Shown piece by piece: positions 62,301-64,000 of a DNA stretch of 64,000 nucleotides. Each line of letters starts with the position of its first letter. The first letter of the stretch is position 1. The notes under the pieces were generated by a model. That model saw only the letters and a program-made list of their open reading frames with translations, was not told the DNA's origin and did not search any database. The position numbers were made by a program, and so were the translations under genes. The stretch comes from Mesorhizobium sp. AR02 (lineage in GTDB: Bacteria > Pseudomonadota > Alphaproteobacteria > Rhizobiales > Rhizobiaceae), in the NCBI RefSeq assembly GCF_024746835.1, contig NZ_CP080531.1, positions 3,286,001-3,350,000 of the forward strand, written 5' to 3'.

Positions 62301-63098
62301 TCATAACGGCCCGGTGCGCGAGCCGAACATCTTCACGACATGTATATCGGGACGGCGGTCGATCGCGTCAACGATCGGCGCCAGGCGCTCGGCCCAGGCG
62401 AGGGCGCCCTTCTGGTCCGATATCAAATCCTGGCGGATCTCGATCAATGCGTGGGCATAGCCATTGACGATGGCGTGTTTGAACATGGTGTCGCCGCGCA
62501 GTGCGCCGTCATAAGGCTCATTGTCGCCGACGATGAGTTTTTTATCCTCGGCCAGCATATCGATCAGCGGCCGCGCCACCCGGTCGTCCCGATCCCACAG
62601 GATGCCGACATGCCAGGGGCGTTGCCTGCCCTGCATGACCGGCGTGAAGGAATGCACCGAGAAGATGAAGGGCGGCCGACCGGAAGCCTGCGCGACCGAG
62701 GCGATCATGGCGCCGACGGCGTCGTGATAGGGACGGTAGAAGCGGTCGAGCCGCCTTTCGCGTTCCTCCGGTGCCATGGGATAGTTTCCCGGCACGACCG
62801 TGCCGTCATAGAGCTGGCGAATGAGCGTCGGATCGTCCTCGCCGCGATTGGGGTCGATCAACAGCCGCGAAAAATTGGCGATCAGCGCCGGCACGCCGAG
62901 CGAGGCGGCGAGTTCGCGCGTCACCGCCTCGACGCCGATATCATAGGCGATGTGGCGGTCGAACTCCGCTGCGGGCAGGCCGAGGCTGCCATAGTCGTCG
63001 GGCAGGTCGCGGCGGGCATGATCGGCCAGAAGCACGATGCCCCGCTTGCGGTCGCTCTCGACAATGTCGAAAGGCGCGAAAACTGTGGATCGGGTCAT
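62301..63098 (-). CDS. N-formylglutamate amidohydrolase-family protein
   Basis: A 265-residue hydrolase-like protein. Family features: GIVLLADHARRDLPDDYGSLGLP with the conserved His, HIAYDIGVEAVTRELAASLGVPALIANFSRLLIDPNRG, IFSVHSFTPVM and EIRQDLISD. In histidine degradation such enzymes release formate from N-formylglutamate, but this stand-alone type, away from hut genes, may act on another N-acyl substrate or on N-formyl/cell-wall derivatives. It is upstream of and overlapping DUF1244. Confidence 0.87.
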   Translation of the reverse strand: MTRSTVFAPFDIVESDRKRGIVLLADHARRDLPDDYGSLGLPAAEFDRHIAYDIGVEAVTRELAASLGVPALIANFSRLLIDPNRGEDDPTLIRQLYDGTVVPGNYPMAPEERERRLDRFYRPYHDAVGAMIASVAQASGRPPFIFSVHSFTPVMQGRQRPWHVGILWDRDDRVARPLIDMLAEDKKLIVGDNEPYDGALRGDTMFKHAIVNGYAHALIEIRQDLISDQKGALAWAERLAPIVDAIDRRPDIHVVKMFGSRTGPL

Positions 63099-63314
63099 TG
63101 GCGGGAAATGGTCTGTTCGCTGGCTTCCGGGGAGGGTGCTATCGTCATTCCACGAAGACGACGCGTGCGCAATGCCGTTGTTTGGCCAAGGTTTCCCGGG
63201 AAATCTGGCAAAGGGCGACGGATAGTGCGCCGGGAGCCTTCCTAAATCGATTGGAATTGATCAAAACGGCGCGTTGACATGCGCCCGGACTTTTCCGAAA
63301 AGGGGCGCAGAGAG

Positions 63315-63833
63315 ATGCTGATGTGGTTCTTGAGGGGTTTTGGGATGGATTCCGCCGGCAGGCAGCGCATGCGCTCTGCCTTTGCCATGCCGCTCCTGAC
63401 CTTGACCTTTGGCCTGTCGGCGATGGTCATGGCCTCGCCGGCGCGCGCCGATTTCCGCGTCTGCAACGCCACGCAGAACCTGGTCGGCGTCGGCATCGGC
63501 TATCGCGCCAAGGCCGGCTGGATCACCGAAGGCTGGTGGCACATAGAAGGATCGAGCTGCAAGACGTTGATCGAAGGGCCGCTGTCATCAAGGTTTTACT
63601 ATCTTTATGCAGAAGACGCAGAGCGCGGTGGACGCTGGGACGGCCCGATCAACATGTGCGTGGCTGAAAAAGAGTTCAAGATCGCCGGCGTAAACGACTG
63701 CGTCGCCCGGGGCTTCCAGCGCGCCGGATTCCAGGAATATGACACGGGCGAACAGGCAAGCTGGATGGTCCAGCTGACCGATGAGCCCGCAACGGGAGGC
63801 GCTCCAGCCGCCCCGGGAACCAACAGTCAATGA
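63315..63833 (+). CDS. DUF1036 exported protein
   Basis: A 172-residue protein from ATG 63315; starts at 63279 or 63321 are also possible, the last best spaced from AGAGAG. The signal peptide ends near ARA. The mature part starts DFRVCNATQNLVGVGIGYRAKAGWITEGWWHIEGSSCKTLIEGPL, the DUF1036 signature with paired cysteines, followed by RFYYLYAEDAERGGRWDG and CVAEKEFKIAGVNDC. DUF1036 genes very often precede pyruvate kinase in Rhizobiales, as here with an ATGA overlap. The function is unknown. Confidence 0.9.
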   Translation: MLMWFLRGFGMDSAGRQRMRSAFAMPLLTLTFGLSAMVMASPARADFRVCNATQNLVGVGIGYRAKAGWITEGWWHIEGSSCKTLIEGPLSSRFYYLYAEDAERGGRWDGPINMCVAEKEFKIAGVNDCVARGFQRAGFQEYDTGEQASWMVQLTDEPATGGAPAAPGTNSQ

Positions 63834-64000
63834 GACGCAGCCGCAAGGTCAAGATCCTAGCCACAATCGGTCCGGCCTCCTCTTCAGAGGAGATGCTGAA
63901 GAAATTGTTCGAAGCGGGCGCCGATGTGTTCCGCATCAACATGAGCCATACCGACCACGAACTGATGCGCACGCTGGTCGGCCGCATCCGGGCTGTAGAG
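63830..64000 (+). CDS. pyk: Pyruvate kinase, N-terminal part (runs off the right edge)
   Basis: The first 57 codons are visible, starting at an ATGA overlap with the DUF1036 stop. The sequence RRSRKVKILATIGPASSSEEMLKKLFEAGADVFRINMSHTDHE contains the pyruvate kinase signatures TIGPAS and ADVFRINMSH, with Arg and Asn residues of the active site. It catalyses phosphoenolpyruvate to pyruvate with ATP formation. Confidence 0.96.
   Translation, partial: MRRSRKVKILATIGPASSSEEMLKKLFEAGADVFRINMSHTDHELMRTLVGRIRAVE

Overview
This 64 kb window is a GC-rich chromosomal segment from an alphaproteobacterium of the order Rhizobiales, most likely Mesorhizobium or a close relative. The evidence is gene content and order: tolA-tolB-pal-cpoB-tilS-ftsH, serC-serA, an RpoH2-type sigma-32, the run helicase / S4 protein / 7Fe ferredoxin / CarD, and phaA-phaB divergent from phaR. 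Full CtrA-type TTAA-N7-TTAA sites, clustered GANTC (CcrM) sites and several palindromic intergenic repeat families also fit. Most of the window is core genome. The accessory flavour comes from a ccdAB toxin-antitoxin pair, repeat elements and transporter/regulator modules in the right third. No tRNA, rRNA, CRISPR, IS element or prophage was seen.

Layout. 1-7.6 kb: the end of the Tol-Pal envelope cluster, then tilS and ftsH. 7.7-10.3 kb: a Sel1-repeat lipoprotein-like protein and a periplasmic cysteine-repeat protein, both on the minus strand. 10.7-17.3 kb: glmM, two outer-membrane beta-barrel genes with CtrA-type sites, serC and serA. 17.4-22.1 kb: a DMT exporter, purA, a single-pass membrane protein of unknown function and ccdAB. 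22.4-28.6 kb: uup and thiamine pyrophosphokinase on the minus strand, divergent from a TPP riboswitch driving thiBPQ. 28.9-34.1 kb: an M48 lipoprotein protease, rpoH and a polar amino-acid ABC transporter. 34.2-39.6 kb: carD, fdxA, a frameshifted S4 gene and a large SUV3-like helicase, all on the minus strand. 39.6-43.2 kb: a large non-coding region dense in GANTC sites, then the PHB genes phaB, phaA and phaR. 43.2-47.6 kb: a GNAT protein, a rhodanese divergent from ftrA, and two divergent citrate-synthase-family genes, one with an N-terminal HTH. 47.9-58.1 kb: a patatin phospholipase, a formyltransferase plus aldehyde dehydrogenase pair that looks like a split 10-formyl-THF dehydrogenase with a divergent ModE/PBP-like regulator, and an RND efflux pair. 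58.2-64 kb: a DUF3309 miniprotein, an NAD(P)-binding epimerase divergent from a LysR regulator, an MFS transporter, DUF1244, an N-formylglutamate amidohydrolase-like protein, DUF1036 and the start of pyruvate kinase.

How the genes work together. Several clear modules appear: Tol-Pal envelope constriction; thiamine uptake under TPP control next to the kinase that makes TPP; serine biosynthesis; and PHB synthesis with its regulator, with palindromic TGC/GCA sites between the divergent genes. The most unusual signals are two. First, a mosaic palindromic repeat is found both at the thiB-thiP junction, where it appears to have displaced the normal coupled start of thiP, and in frame inside the helicase tail, read in the same phase in both proteins. 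Second, an exceptional cluster of CcrM sites, with a repeated 16-mer and DnaA-box-like sequences, lies between the helicase and phaB.
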